A DNA stretch of 53,802 nt, taken from NCBI GenBank assembly GCA_902793335.1, contig CADBCZ010000035.1, positions 1-53,802 of the forward strand, written 5' to 3'. Positions 8,386 through 16,911 of the stretch are shown in pieces. This DNA comes from an uncultured Lachnospiraceae bacterium (GTDB taxonomy: Bacteria; Bacillota; Clostridia; Lachnospirales; Lachnospiraceae). The notes beneath the pieces are model-generated. The model ran no database searches, was not told the DNA's origin, and worked only from the letters and a program-made list of their open reading frames with translations. A program made the translations under genes and the position numbers. The number at the start of each line of letters is the position of its first letter. The stretch's first letter is position 1.

Positions 8386-10452
8386 ATGCCAAAAAATCAT
8401 GACAAGAAAAAGACCCCCGGGAATAAGAGCATTATTATAGGAGAAAATGTTGTGGCATATATCGGGGAAATCATAGGAGAGAAATATAAAATTGTCAAAA
8501 GGATAGGTCAGGGTGGAATGTCTATGGTCTATCTTGTGTGGGATATCCGTCTTAACAAGCAGTGGGCGATGAAGGAGATAAGAAAAGAGGGTATATCGGA
8601 TGCTGTTTTTTACAAGAGTTCATTTATGGAGGCTGATGTAATAAAGAGCTGCGATCATCCTATGCTGCCTCGTATCGTCGATATTGTATATGAGGAGAAT
8701 GTCACATTTATTGTAATGGACTATATAGACGGAGTTGCCTTAAACGTATTGTTGCAGAAGGAAGGCCCTCAGGATTGCATGATAGTTGTGGAATGGATGA
8801 AAAATATATGTGAAGCCCTTATATATCTTCATGGGCTTACCCCGCCCATTATTTATCTTGATTTGAAGCCCGCTAATATAATTCTTAAATCTGACGGAAG
8901 TATAAAACTGATCGACTTTGGAATATCTTCAAGAATGGAGGAAAAAAGAGAACATATAAGATATTCAATGGGCACGATAGGTTACGCTTCTCCTGAGCAG
9001 ATGGGTGAACGACAAGACAATGAGAGACGTTATATTGATGAACGTTCAGATATATATAGTTTCGGTGCAACTATGTATACGCTGATAACCGGAAAGGTGC
9101 CGGGGGCTGGCGGATTATGTGTGGATGAACGTGTTCCGGAGGGTATAAAAAGGATAATAGAAAAGTGTATGCAATTTCGCAGAGAGGACAGATACCAGTC
9201 ATTTGAAGAAGTTCTATTCAATCTTTCCAATTATGAAAAACTGGCCGGAGAATACAGAGTGGCGTGTTTAAAAAAGATAGTGGTGACTGTATCGTTGGTC
9301 TTGATGTCTGCATTATGCGCAATGTCATCATTTATCGGCTACAAGGGTATAAAAAAATCAAAGGAAAAGACATATGAGAAGATGATGACCGTTGCATATG
9401 AGTATGTGATTGAAGGCGATTATGAGAAGGCGCTGGATACTTATACACAGGTTATATGTGATCTGGACGGCAATCGTAACAGTGCATATTTTGAATTGCT
9501 GAATCTGTATACGGATTATATAGACGCGCCGGAGGAGGGTATTTCAAAAGTTTCATACTATTTAGAGAAGGAGCATGATGAGGGCATAGAAAGAGCAAAG
9601 ATTTTAATGAAATTAGGGCTTGTTTGTATGGAATCGGAAAGAGATTACACAAAAAGTATCTATTATTTTGAGCTTGCGTATAAAGAGGGATATCATGAGG
9701 CAGAGCAGTATCTCAATATCGCTAAAGTGCTGGGTGAATTAAATGTTGATTACGGGATTTTAACAAAGAATCTGGAGGAATTTTATAAAAACAGTGTGAA
9801 GCTTACAGATGTGGAAAATAAGCTTGACAACTATGTTCTCATATGTGAAGTGTTGATGAAATATGGTAACGATATAGAAGAGGGGGCTGAAAAGCTTATT
9901 GAATGTGCAGATAAAGGACTGGGGCTTTTAAGTGAGAACAAAGAGGAAATAGTTGATGCTGCGTATTATCTCTCTTTTTATCAGGGTATGCTAAGCGGTT
10001 GTGAGATGAAAGGTGACAAGTATATTAATTTAGACAAAGAGCTTGGAAACGGTTATTATACCAGGGCTTTAGAGTGCTGTGATAGTCTCCTTGAAATGGT
10101 TGCTGACGGTGATACGGTTGTTATGGGAGCAGCTAAAGCATATGAATACAGAAAAGCCAAACTTTTGGGAAAAGCAGAATTGCTGGGTAAATTATCAATG
10201 TATGACGAGGCATGCGCCATCTATGAGTTTGCAGAAAATGAATATGGAAAGGATGCCAAAGAATTCTATGTGGGACATTTGACACTTTTATGTGAATTAG
10301 AGGAACAGATTACTCCTGATGTGGAGAAGTGGAATAGAAAAAGACTGTGTGGATTGTATGAAAAAGCTAAAGAAGCTGAGGGTATAGAAGAGGATTACAG
10401 ATGGAAAAGGCTCAGTGTAAAGCTGATGCCTATAATTGGAAAAGGAGGATGA
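8386..10452 (+). CDS. Membrane-anchored Ser/Thr protein kinase with C-terminal TPR-like region
   Basis: 688 residues. The Hanks-type kinase domain is at about 25-285: glycine loop IGQGGMSMVY, ATP-binding Lys63 in WAMKEI, catalytic Asp159 in YLDLKPANI, metal-binding Asp177 in DFG, and the SPEQ activation-segment end. The usual HRD is Y-L-D, so the arginine preceding the catalytic Asp is absent (a non-RD kinase). One transmembrane helix follows at about 298-320, then about 365 residues of helical repeats resembling TPR/Sel1 units, presumably outside the cell. PASTA domains, typical of PrkC, are missing. The ATG at 8386 depends on an AGGGG buried in a hairpin; a GTG near residue 22 behind AGGAGAAAATGTT is a credible alternative start that keeps the whole kinase domain. 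It lies between the FHA gene and the Ig-repeat gene. Confidence 0.87.
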   Translation: MPKNHDKKKTPGNKSIIIGENVVAYIGEIIGEKYKIVKRIGQGGMSMVYLVWDIRLNKQWAMKEIRKEGISDAVFYKSSFMEADVIKSCDHPMLPRIVDIVYEENVTFIVMDYIDGVALNVLLQKEGPQDCMIVVEWMKNICEALIYLHGLTPPIIYLDLKPANIILKSDGSIKLIDFGISSRMEEKREHIRYSMGTIGYASPEQMGERQDNERRYIDERSDIYSFGATMYTLITGKVPGAGGLCVDERVPEGIKRIIEKCMQFRREDRYQSFEEVLFNLSNYEKLAGEYRVACLKKIVVTVSLVLMSALCAMSSFIGYKGIKKSKEKTYEKMMTVAYEYVIEGDYEKALDTYTQVICDLDGNRNSAYFELLNLYTDYIDAPEEGISKVSYYLEKEHDEGIERAKILMKLGLVCMESERDYTKSIYYFELAYKEGYHEAEQYLNIAKVLGELNVDYGILTKNLEEFYKNSVKLTDVENKLDNYVLICEVLMKYGNDIEEGAEKLIECADKGLGLLSENKEEIVDAAYYLSFYQGMLSGCEMKGDKYINLDKELGNGYYTRALECCDSLLEMVADGDTVVMGAAKAYEYRKAKLLGKAELLGKLSMYDEACAIYEFAENEYGKDAKEFYVGHLTLLCELEEQITPDVEKWNRKRLCGLYEKAKEAEGIEEDYRWKRLSVKLMPIIGKGG

Positions 10453-10455
10453 CAG

Positions 10456-13176
10456 ATGTATTATGTTTTGTTTTATGGTGGTATTGTTTTTGCGGTGGCA
10501 GCATTTATATATGCAGTAATATATATTAAAAATAATAATATATGTGGATGTATCAGGGACATATTCAAATTTATGATTTGGGCTATTATTTTGTTTGCGC
10601 CATATCATGATATAACTGCGAATAATAGTATTATTAAGAATATTCCACAAAATCAGATTTCATATACAGGAAATGAAACGGTTGTTGATGGTGATTTGAA
10701 AAGAACTGATACCCCGGCTGTTGTTGTATCTGTGGAGGGACTTAAAGAGGAATGGTCTTCAAAAGATGTGGAATTAAAGGTTGAGATTACGTCGAAAAAT
10801 GAGATAGTTGAAGTCAGTTACCGGCTGGGAGAGAAAGAGACTGTTTTAGAGGAGTATAAAGAAGGTGGGTTTATAATATATGTAACTGAATCCGAAGCTT
10901 ATTCTGATGGAATGACGGTAAATATTACGGCAACAGATATAGAAGGTAATGTAGGAGAGTACACAGGGAAGGTGTATATAGATAAGGGAAATCCTTTAAT
11001 TGGGGATTACTCCTATATCAGACAGAGTGAGAAAATTAAAAGCCACTATGGAAAAATTTTTTCTGATGAAAGTATCAGCATAAGTGTTCCGATAAGTGAT
11101 GTCTGCTCGGGAGTTGACAACGAGACTGTGAGTGCGGTTTTCCTTGAAAACGGCGAGGAAGACAAGAAGGTTGAACTAGCGGTCAATGTTGATGATGAAG
11201 GAGTATGCCATGCATTTGTACCTTTTGAAGATAAGGGCGAGAGCTGTAACGGGTTTATCCGGGTATCGGTTAGTGACAAAGCGGGTAATATAGCAGAGAA
11301 AACAAGTGCCGAAATCATTTATAACTGCAAAAAACCATTGATTAACTGGGACTTTCAAGGTGATTATGGTAAATGGTCCAACGAGGACAGATATATTAAT
11401 TTAAAGATTGATTCGGGGAAATGTGGAATCAGGAAGGTTACCATATATGTTGCAGGACAGAAGCAGAAGGAAGAAAAGCCTGACGATATATTGACTAATT
11501 ATGAGTGCGTATTGTTGTTAAACAGTAGCGCAAAAAAACATTCGGGTTATGTTGTTGAGGTACGTGTTGTTGATAATTGCGGAAATGAGAGCAGAAAAAA
11601 GGGAAGAATATTTATCGATAAGGATTTACCCAAAGTGCAGATATCAGGAGTGGATAAGGACAGTTATCATTTGAGTGATGTCAGACTTTTTGTAGAAGTT
11701 GAAGATGTATCATATTCCGTCACCAGAGTGTATTATTGTGTGAAAAGAAAGTTTAGGGATAAGGTGTATGATGATGAAGTGGAACTTCGCACACCTGATG
11801 ATTACAAGGACAATTATAATCTTACTTTTAATCTGGAGGGCGAATACGAAGTGTATGTCAGGGCTATTGACGGTGCAGGAAACGAGCAAGTGACGGACCG
11901 GGTGCATTTTTATATAGATAAAACTGCGCCGGAGGTGGCGCTTTACGGGGTGAAAGAAGGTGCTGTTACCAATAAGAATGTAGGTCTTGGGGTGATATGT
12001 GAAGAAGATTTCTATGAGAGTGTAAATGTTGATTTGACAATTAAGAAATCTGTCGGTGGCAGAAGTAATATTAACGAACCTGCTGTGTTTGAACATAATA
12101 GACGAATTGAAAAGAGGAAGGTTGCATTATCAGAGGATGGGGAGTATGAGGTGACAATGTGTGCTGTTGATATGGCGGGAAATAAATCGGTCACTGAAAC
12201 ATTACGCTTTACTATTGATAAGACCGCACCGAATATCAGTATGTCAGGGGTTAGTCAATATGGTCAATATGCGGGGGGTGTATCGATTAAGCTTAAGCTG
12301 GAGGAAGAATTTTACGAAAACAGTAAGGTGAAGCTTAGAGCTGTTAAGACGGATTTGGATGGAAATGCAGGAGAGCTTGAACTTCCGGAGATGATTCCTG
12401 ACGGAAAAATAACCATACTCAATCTGGCATTTAATGAAGATGGATTTTATCGTTTAAATGTTGATGTAAAGGACGAGGCAGGAAATAATAATAGCAAGTG
12501 CTATCAGTTTTTGATTGATTCATCCGCTCCTGAGATATCAGGGATAGATAATTATGATGGAAGATATTATAGGACATTGATACCTGAAAATGAGGCACAA
12601 ATAAATGCAAGAGATCTCACTTTGAAGAACTATCAATTACTGTTAAATGGGATTGAATATGATGGTGTTTCTGAAATAAATAAGGAAGGAAAATATGTTT
12701 TAAGCGCAAAGGCGGTGGATGAATTAGGGCACACTACGGAGCAAAGTGCACAATTTATAATTGACAGCACTGCACCTGAAATAGTTTTTTACGGAGTTAT
12801 GGACGGTGAAACTGTTGAAAAAGAAGGTATTGTTAAATGGGATATTATCGATTCCGGGGATAATATTGATAAAATTACAATTAACGGAAAAGAATGTGAT
12901 GCCAAATTGCGCAAATTAATGTATAATACGTACGGTGATTATGATATAGTAATCAATAGTATTGACAGAGCCGGTAATACAGGTGTTTCAGAGCTGCATT
13001 TTAAATATGTTAAACCAAAGTCTATATCTATGGTGAAACCTTTAAACAATAATAAGCTGAAGTCTGAAAGAAAACCGGAAGTTGCTGTAATTATGACAGT
13101 GATTCTTGGAAGTATATTGATTTTAACTGCGATTAAATTTTATAAGCGGAATAAGAAAACTACAAATAATGAATAG
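10456..13176 (+). CDS. Membrane-anchored extracellular Ig-like repeat protein
   Basis: 906 residues. Hydrophobic segments lie at about 2-25 and 36-50. A long beta-rich ectodomain of about seven repeats follows, and a C-terminal membrane helix (about 876-895) ends in a short basic tail KFYKRNKK. Repeat boundaries carry the bacterial Ig-like signature [IV]D-[KS]-x-A-P (near 175, 387, 487, 588, 687 and 769), preceded by A-D-x-A-G-N motifs. I see no LPXTG sorting signal or enzymatic domain. The start lies 3 bases after the kinase stop, with its AAAGGAGG inside the kinase 3' end, so the two are translationally coupled. That suggests the kinase senses or controls this surface protein; the role is inferred. 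Confidence 0.78.
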   Translation: MYYVLFYGGIVFAVAAFIYAVIYIKNNNICGCIRDIFKFMIWAIILFAPYHDITANNSIIKNIPQNQISYTGNETVVDGDLKRTDTPAVVVSVEGLKEEWSSKDVELKVEITSKNEIVEVSYRLGEKETVLEEYKEGGFIIYVTESEAYSDGMTVNITATDIEGNVGEYTGKVYIDKGNPLIGDYSYIRQSEKIKSHYGKIFSDESISISVPISDVCSGVDNETVSAVFLENGEEDKKVELAVNVDDEGVCHAFVPFEDKGESCNGFIRVSVSDKAGNIAEKTSAEIIYNCKKPLINWDFQGDYGKWSNEDRYINLKIDSGKCGIRKVTIYVAGQKQKEEKPDDILTNYECVLLLNSSAKKHSGYVVEVRVVDNCGNESRKKGRIFIDKDLPKVQISGVDKDSYHLSDVRLFVEVEDVSYSVTRVYYCVKRKFRDKVYDDEVELRTPDDYKDNYNLTFNLEGEYEVYVRAIDGAGNEQVTDRVHFYIDKTAPEVALYGVKEGAVTNKNVGLGVICEEDFYESVNVDLTIKKSVGGRSNINEPAVFEHNRRIEKRKVALSEDGEYEVTMCAVDMAGNKSVTETLRFTIDKTAPNISMSGVSQYGQYAGGVSIKLKLEEEFYENSKVKLRAVKTDLDGNAGELELPEMIPDGKITILNLAFNEDGFYRLNVDVKDEAGNNNSKCYQFLIDSSAPEISGIDNYDGRYYRTLIPENEAQINARDLTLKNYQLLLNGIEYDGVSEINKEGKYVLSAKAVDELGHTTEQSAQFIIDSTAPEIVFYGVMDGETVEKEGIVKWDIIDSGDNIDKITINGKECDAKLRKLMYNTYGDYDIVINSIDRAGNTGVSELHFKYVKPKSISMVKPLNNNKLKSERKPEVAVIMTVILGSILILTAIKFYKRNKKTTNNE

Positions 13177-13197
13177 TATTATAGAAGGAGAAGAGTA

Positions 13198-13860
13198 ATG
13201 AAAAAGGCAGTTGTATTTGATATGGATGGTGTAATATTTGATTCGGAGAAATTGTACAGGAAGCATTGGATGATCAGTGCAAAAGAATTTGGTCTTGACG
13301 AAAGCATTATGGAGACACTGTTGGATCAGATAGCAGGTGCCACAAAGGAAAGAAACTCGCTGCTTATGAAGGAGCATTTTGGTGAAAGTTTTGATTACAT
13401 GGTATTTAGAGAAGCCACCATGAGTAGGATGGATGAGGATATTAGGGAAAATGGTCTTGATCTAAAGCCCGGAGTAAAAGAATTATTTAATTACCTTAAG
13501 GGACATAATTATCTTATTGGTCTGGCAACCTCTACACATAAAGAGAGAGCAGAGAAAAACTTAAAGAGAGCAGGGTTGATCAGTTACTTTGACGGGATAA
13601 TGTATGGTGGGATTGTTGCTAAAGGTAAACCTGCCCCGGACATTTATGAGCATGCGTGTCAGTTGCTTGGGGTAAAGCCGGAGGAAGCTGTAGGAATTGA
13701 GGATTCCATTAACGGGGTGAAATCTTCTCATGCAGCGGGATTGTATACTATTATGGTTGTGGATTTGATAGAGCCTAATGACGAAGTCAACAGAATAGCC
13801 GATCAGATATACGATTCTTTATTTGAAGTTAAAACGCTTTTGGAGAACGGACTTGATTAG
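13198..13860 (+). CDS. HAD family phosphatase (beta-phosphoglucomutase-like)
   Basis: A 220-residue haloacid dehalogenase-superfamily hydrolase. Motif I is FDMDGVIFDSE at residues 6-16 (nucleophile Asp8, acid/base Asp10). A helical cap carries the usual C1 position, motif II is in LATSTHK, the motif III lysine is in KGKPAPDIY, and motif IV is GIEDSINGV. This set is typical of the PGMB/phosphatase subgroup, acting on sugar phosphates or other small phosphorylated metabolites in the cytoplasm; the substrate cannot be read from sequence. It follows the Ig-repeat gene by 21 bases with a good GAAGGAGAAG ribosome site, so it may be the last gene of that transcript. Confidence 0.88.
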   Translation: MKKAVVFDMDGVIFDSEKLYRKHWMISAKEFGLDESIMETLLDQIAGATKERNSLLMKEHFGESFDYMVFREATMSRMDEDIRENGLDLKPGVKELFNYLKGHNYLIGLATSTHKERAEKNLKRAGLISYFDGIMYGGIVAKGKPAPDIYEHACQLLGVKPEEAVGIEDSINGVKSSHAAGLYTIMVVDLIEPNDEVNRIADQIYDSLFEVKTLLENGLD

Positions 13861-13880
13861 TCTTTAGTATGGCAGTGATG

Positions 13881-13930
13881 AAAAGATCTTTTGGGTAGAA
13901 TACCGGCTCGGAAGGTCTTTTTCTTTTTTA
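13881..13930 (+). terminator. Terminator after the HAD gene
   Basis: A 10-bp stem with one G-T pair (13881-13890 with 13912-13921) encloses a small inner CCG/CGG pairing and runs into a T-rich tail. It ends the 6.1-13.9 kb transcription unit. The rest of 13861-14141 shows no gene. Confidence 0.7.
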
Positions 13931-14141
13931 TAAGAAATTACGATTTTAATAAAGCAAAAATATTATTTTAATGTATGGACATATTATTTTTGAGTTCTTT
14001 GATGCTAACTATATGTTATACTTGATAAAAAATTAGTAAAATATTAGTAAATCCTTTTCTATATTATGTTATTATTATAAATACAGGGAATAACGTGAAT
14101 TGATAACTGATATTTTGGGATAAGTTTGTAGGAGGATCAAA

Positions 14142-15575
14142 ATGAGTGTAGTAGGAGCGTTTATGGTACCTCATCCGCCGATTATAATTCCTGAAATTGG
14201 ATGCGGACAGGAGAGTAAGATTGCTGATACAGTCAAATCTTATGAAATAGTTTCGGATATGGTGGCATCTATGAAGCCGGACACGATAGTTATTTCGACA
14301 CCACACAGTGTTATGTATTCTGACTATTTTCATATTTCTCCAGGTCAACGAGCAGAGGGGTCGTTTGCTGATTTTGGTGCGGATAAAGTCAGGATAGAGG
14401 CTGATTATGACACTGCATTTGTTAAAAAACTGTGTGTGTTGGCGGCAGATGAGAACGTGGATGCGGGGGTGGGAGGAGAAAAAAACCCATACCTTGATCA
14501 TGGGACAATGATACCTCTGTATTTTATAACTAAAAGATATACAAATTTTGATCTTGTACGAATTGGACTCTCCGGACTTCCACTTACTGAACAATACAGG
14601 CTTGGGACACTTATAAAACGTGCTGCAATAGAACTTAACAGAAGGGTAGTGTATATTGCCAGCGGGGATCTGTCTCACAAGCTTAAAGAAGACGGACCAT
14701 ATGGCTTTGTTTCTGATGGTCCGAAATATGACGAACGAATAATGGATGTAATGGGAAAAGCATCATTTGGTGAATTGTTCGAGTTTGATGAACTGTTTCT
14801 TCAGAAGGTTGCAGAATGTGGTCACCGTTCATTTGTGATGATGGCGGGGGCACTGGATAAAACAGCAGTGAAGGTGAACAGACTTTCACATGAAGGAACA
14901 TTTGGTGTGGGATATGGTGTGTGTACTTATGAGGTTTCGGATGAGGATGGAAGCAAACGGGATTTCTTGAGACAGTTTGAGGAAAAAGAGGAGAAAAGAA
15001 GAAGTCAGAGGCGTGAAAAGGAAGATATTATTGTAAGACTTGCCAGAAAGACTGTTGAAACTTATATAAAGGATGAGAAAGTACTTTTGTATGAGGATGT
15101 TAAGTCAAGTCTTGAAAAGGATAGTGCGGGATTGGATGAAAAGGAGCTTGTTGATATTCTTGAAAGATCAAGAGCCGGAGTATTTGTATCGATACATAAA
15201 GATGGACGGTTAAGAGGATGCATTGGAACAATATCACCTGTGAGGAAAAATGTTGCACAGGAGGTAATCGAAAATGCTATATCGGCATCGACTAAAGACC
15301 CAAGATTCGTGCCGGTTACGGCTGATGAATTGGATCGTCTAGAATATAGCGTGGACGTCTTGAGTCCGGCAGAAAGTATTTCATCGCCGAAAGAACTGGA
15401 TGTAAAGAGATATGGTGTTATTGTAACTAATGGAAATAGGCGTGGTCTGTTACTACCTAATCTTGATACAATAGACACGGTCGATGAACAGATTGCAATT
15501 GCGAAGAAAAAAGCAGGTATAGCTTTAGATGAAGACGTAAGCCTTCAGCGTTTTGAAGTTATACGACATAAATAA
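14142..15575 (+). CDS. MEMO/LigB-like + AMMECR1 fusion (AmmeMemoRadiSam system)
   Basis: 477 residues, two domains. Residues 1 to about 265 are a class III extradiol dioxygenase/MEMO-like fold, with VPHPPIIIPEIG at the start and SGDLSHKL and H-x-S-F near 175 and 227. Residues about 295-477 are an AMMECR1 domain with VFVSIHKDGRLRGCIGTI, DPRFVPVT and the C-terminal Q-I-A-I-A-KKKAGI. These proteins co-occur in genomes with a radical SAM enzyme as the 'AmmeMemoRadiSam' system, whose chemistry is not well established. Here both are fused in one chain, and no radical SAM gene is present in the window. A charged linker (EEKEEKRRSQRREKE) joins the domains. GGAGGATCAAA precedes the ATG. It appears to be monocistronic. 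Confidence 0.85.
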   Translation: MSVVGAFMVPHPPIIIPEIGCGQESKIADTVKSYEIVSDMVASMKPDTIVISTPHSVMYSDYFHISPGQRAEGSFADFGADKVRIEADYDTAFVKKLCVLAADENVDAGVGGEKNPYLDHGTMIPLYFITKRYTNFDLVRIGLSGLPLTEQYRLGTLIKRAAIELNRRVVYIASGDLSHKLKEDGPYGFVSDGPKYDERIMDVMGKASFGELFEFDELFLQKVAECGHRSFVMMAGALDKTAVKVNRLSHEGTFGVGYGVCTYEVSDEDGSKRDFLRQFEEKEEKRRSQRREKEDIIVRLARKTVETYIKDEKVLLYEDVKSSLEKDSAGLDEKELVDILERSRAGVFVSIHKDGRLRGCIGTISPVRKNVAQEVIENAISASTKDPRFVPVTADELDRLEYSVDVLSPAESISSPKELDVKRYGVIVTNGNRRGLLLPNLDTIDTVDEQIAIAKKKAGIALDEDVSLQRFEVIRHK

Positions 15576-15904
15576 AGAGAAGAGACACCTATACCGGATG
15601 ATATAGATGTCTCCCTATGGATTATTAAAAATTGTGAGAGGTATTATTAATAGGCGTATAAATAACACCGTCTCATGAAGGTATCTTGTTTTAACTTTAG
15701 TAACGAAATTGTTGGTAGATTCGTGAAAAAAGCTTCCCTTAATTAAACTTCTAATATCAGGAATTCGAACAAGACATAGTAATGATATAACATTTTACGT
15801 TAAATTTGTGTTGGTTTGTGTTACGAAAATATGCAGAAAAATGTTGGTTTTCGTTGGTTTATATTGGTTTGTATTGTTAAGCCATATTACAAAGGAGTAG
15901 CGTT
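15576..15904. other. Intergenic region upstream of the Spo0A-like regulator
   Basis: It holds an AGACA-C-CTATA/TATAG-A-TGTCT hairpin just after the fusion gene (about 15586-15613), which lacks a T-run. A 23-codon ATG ORF (15675-15746) has no ribosome site. TTGGTTT boxes stand immediately ahead of the regulator gene. Confidence 0.5.
15811..15870 (+). promoter_or_regulatory. TTGGTTT direct-repeat array (candidate operator)
   Basis: TTGGTTT occurs at 15811, 15844, 15854 and 15864. The last three are exactly 10 bases apart, placing them on one face of the helix 35-61 bases before the regulator ATG. The same word recurs at 18456 and 18594, after the kinase. Binding by the neighbouring response regulator is an inference. 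Confidence 0.5.
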
Positions 15905-16687
15905 ATGGAAAGAGAATTAAGTATTTTGGTTATTGAAGATGACAAAGAAGCGTGTAAAATTTTTGAAGATTATGCTGCAACGATGGACAAGATTGAAATA
16001 GTTGCGTGTACAAATGATTCGGAAAAAGGGATTGCTCTGATAAAAGAATATAGGGTTGATGCAGTTATTTTGGACTTAGAACTTAATGACGGCAGGGGGA
16101 GTGGAATAGATTTTCTCAAAGACATGTCTAAGCTAAAACTGCAGTATAAACCTTTTGTGGTAGTGACATCTAATAATTCCAGTCGGATGACGGTGGATTT
16201 TGTGCGCTCATTGGGTATTGATTATTATTTCTCAAAGCATAAGTCGGATTATTCGGAAAAGGCGGTATTGGGTATGCTTGAGAGTATGAAAGATACTATT
16301 CAGGGGAGCATTAAGAAGGATGACAGCAGTTATGATGTTAAAGACTCCGCTTATAAGAAAGAAAAGAAGATAAAACGGATTATTACGACTGAACTAGATC
16401 TTATCGGGATCAGTCCTAAAGCTGTCGGATATAAATATCTGGCAGATGCAATATATCTTTTAATCAATGGAGAAGAAAGATCTCTATCTACAGTAATTGG
16501 TGAGATGTATAGAAAGTCAGATTCAAGTGTTGAGAGAGCTATGCAGAATGCGATTAATAAGGCATGGCGAGTAAATGATACCGAGGATCTGCTAGAATAC
16601 TACAAAGCCAGAATCGATCCTCGTCGAGGAGCTCCGACTCTCACGGAGTTTGTCTATTACTATGCCAATAAAATCAAGGAAATGTAG
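15905..16687 (+). CDS. Spo0A-like response regulator
   Basis: 260 residues. The receiver domain (1 to about 125) has the acidic pair E-D-D near 11-13, phospho-acceptor Asp57 in VILDLEL, a Ser/Thr position in VVTSNN and a late Lys in YFSKHK. Residues about 155-260 are a Spo0A C-terminal DNA-binding domain, with the signature LIGISPKAVGYKYLADAI and the recognition region SSVERAMQNAINKAW. It differs from canonical Spo0A in its C-terminus (RRGAPTLTEFVYYYANK) and in lying next to its own sensor kinase rather than in a phosphorelay-fed orphan locus, so I call it a paralogue. Canonical 0A boxes (TGTCGAA) are not seen upstream. AAAGGAG precedes the ATG. Confidence 0.85.
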   Translation: MERELSILVIEDDKEACKIFEDYAATMDKIEIVACTNDSEKGIALIKEYRVDAVILDLELNDGRGSGIDFLKDMSKLKLQYKPFVVVTSNNSSRMTVDFVRSLGIDYYFSKHKSDYSEKAVLGMLESMKDTIQGSIKKDDSSYDVKDSAYKKEKKIKRIITTELDLIGISPKAVGYKYLADAIYLLINGEERSLSTVIGEMYRKSDSSVERAMQNAINKAWRVNDTEDLLEYYKARIDPRRGAPTLTEFVYYYANKIKEM

Positions 16688-16739
16688 AAAGAAGCCGGTT
16701 GGTGACGTGGCGATAATAAATGTTGGTAGCTAGGTGAGT

Positions 16740-16766
16740 ATCCCGAGCAGAAATACTGCTCGGGAT
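16740..16766 (+). terminator. Strong hairpin after the Spo0A-like gene
   Basis: A perfect 11-bp stem with a 5-base loop (16740-16750 with 16756-16766), not followed by a T-run. It may be a processing or attenuation hairpin rather than a simple terminator. Confidence 0.5.
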
Positions 16767-16831
16767 GGTTGTGGATTAGTGACGGCCTGTCATAATTGAA
16801 TATATTGATCTCCAAAATTTATCCCACATAT

Positions 16832-16875
16832 AATTAACCTCCTCTCATGTTTTATGAGGAAAGGTTAATTTATTG
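16832..16875 (+). terminator. Long hairpin in the leader of the sensor kinase
   Basis: AATTAACCT (16832-16840) pairs perfectly with 16862-16870. The inner CCTC/CAT and ATGAGG segments extend it, and TTAATTTATT follows. It lies 40 bases before the kinase ATG, so it is either a weak terminator or a leader control element. Confidence 0.5.
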
Positions 16876-16911
16876 ATTTACAAAAAAATATTTGTTGATA
16901 AGGTGGTTTTT

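Noticed and set aside
14064-14678. 204-codon reverse open frame opposite the MEMO-like domain
   Set aside because: The + strand protein has clear conserved motifs here; the reverse product has scattered Cys/His and no family or ribosome site.
15675-15746. 23-codon ORF (MKVSCFNF...) considered as a signal peptide precursor for the AgrC-like kinase
   Set aside because: No ribosome site, no AgrB-like processing gene and no recognisable leader; too short to separate from chance.
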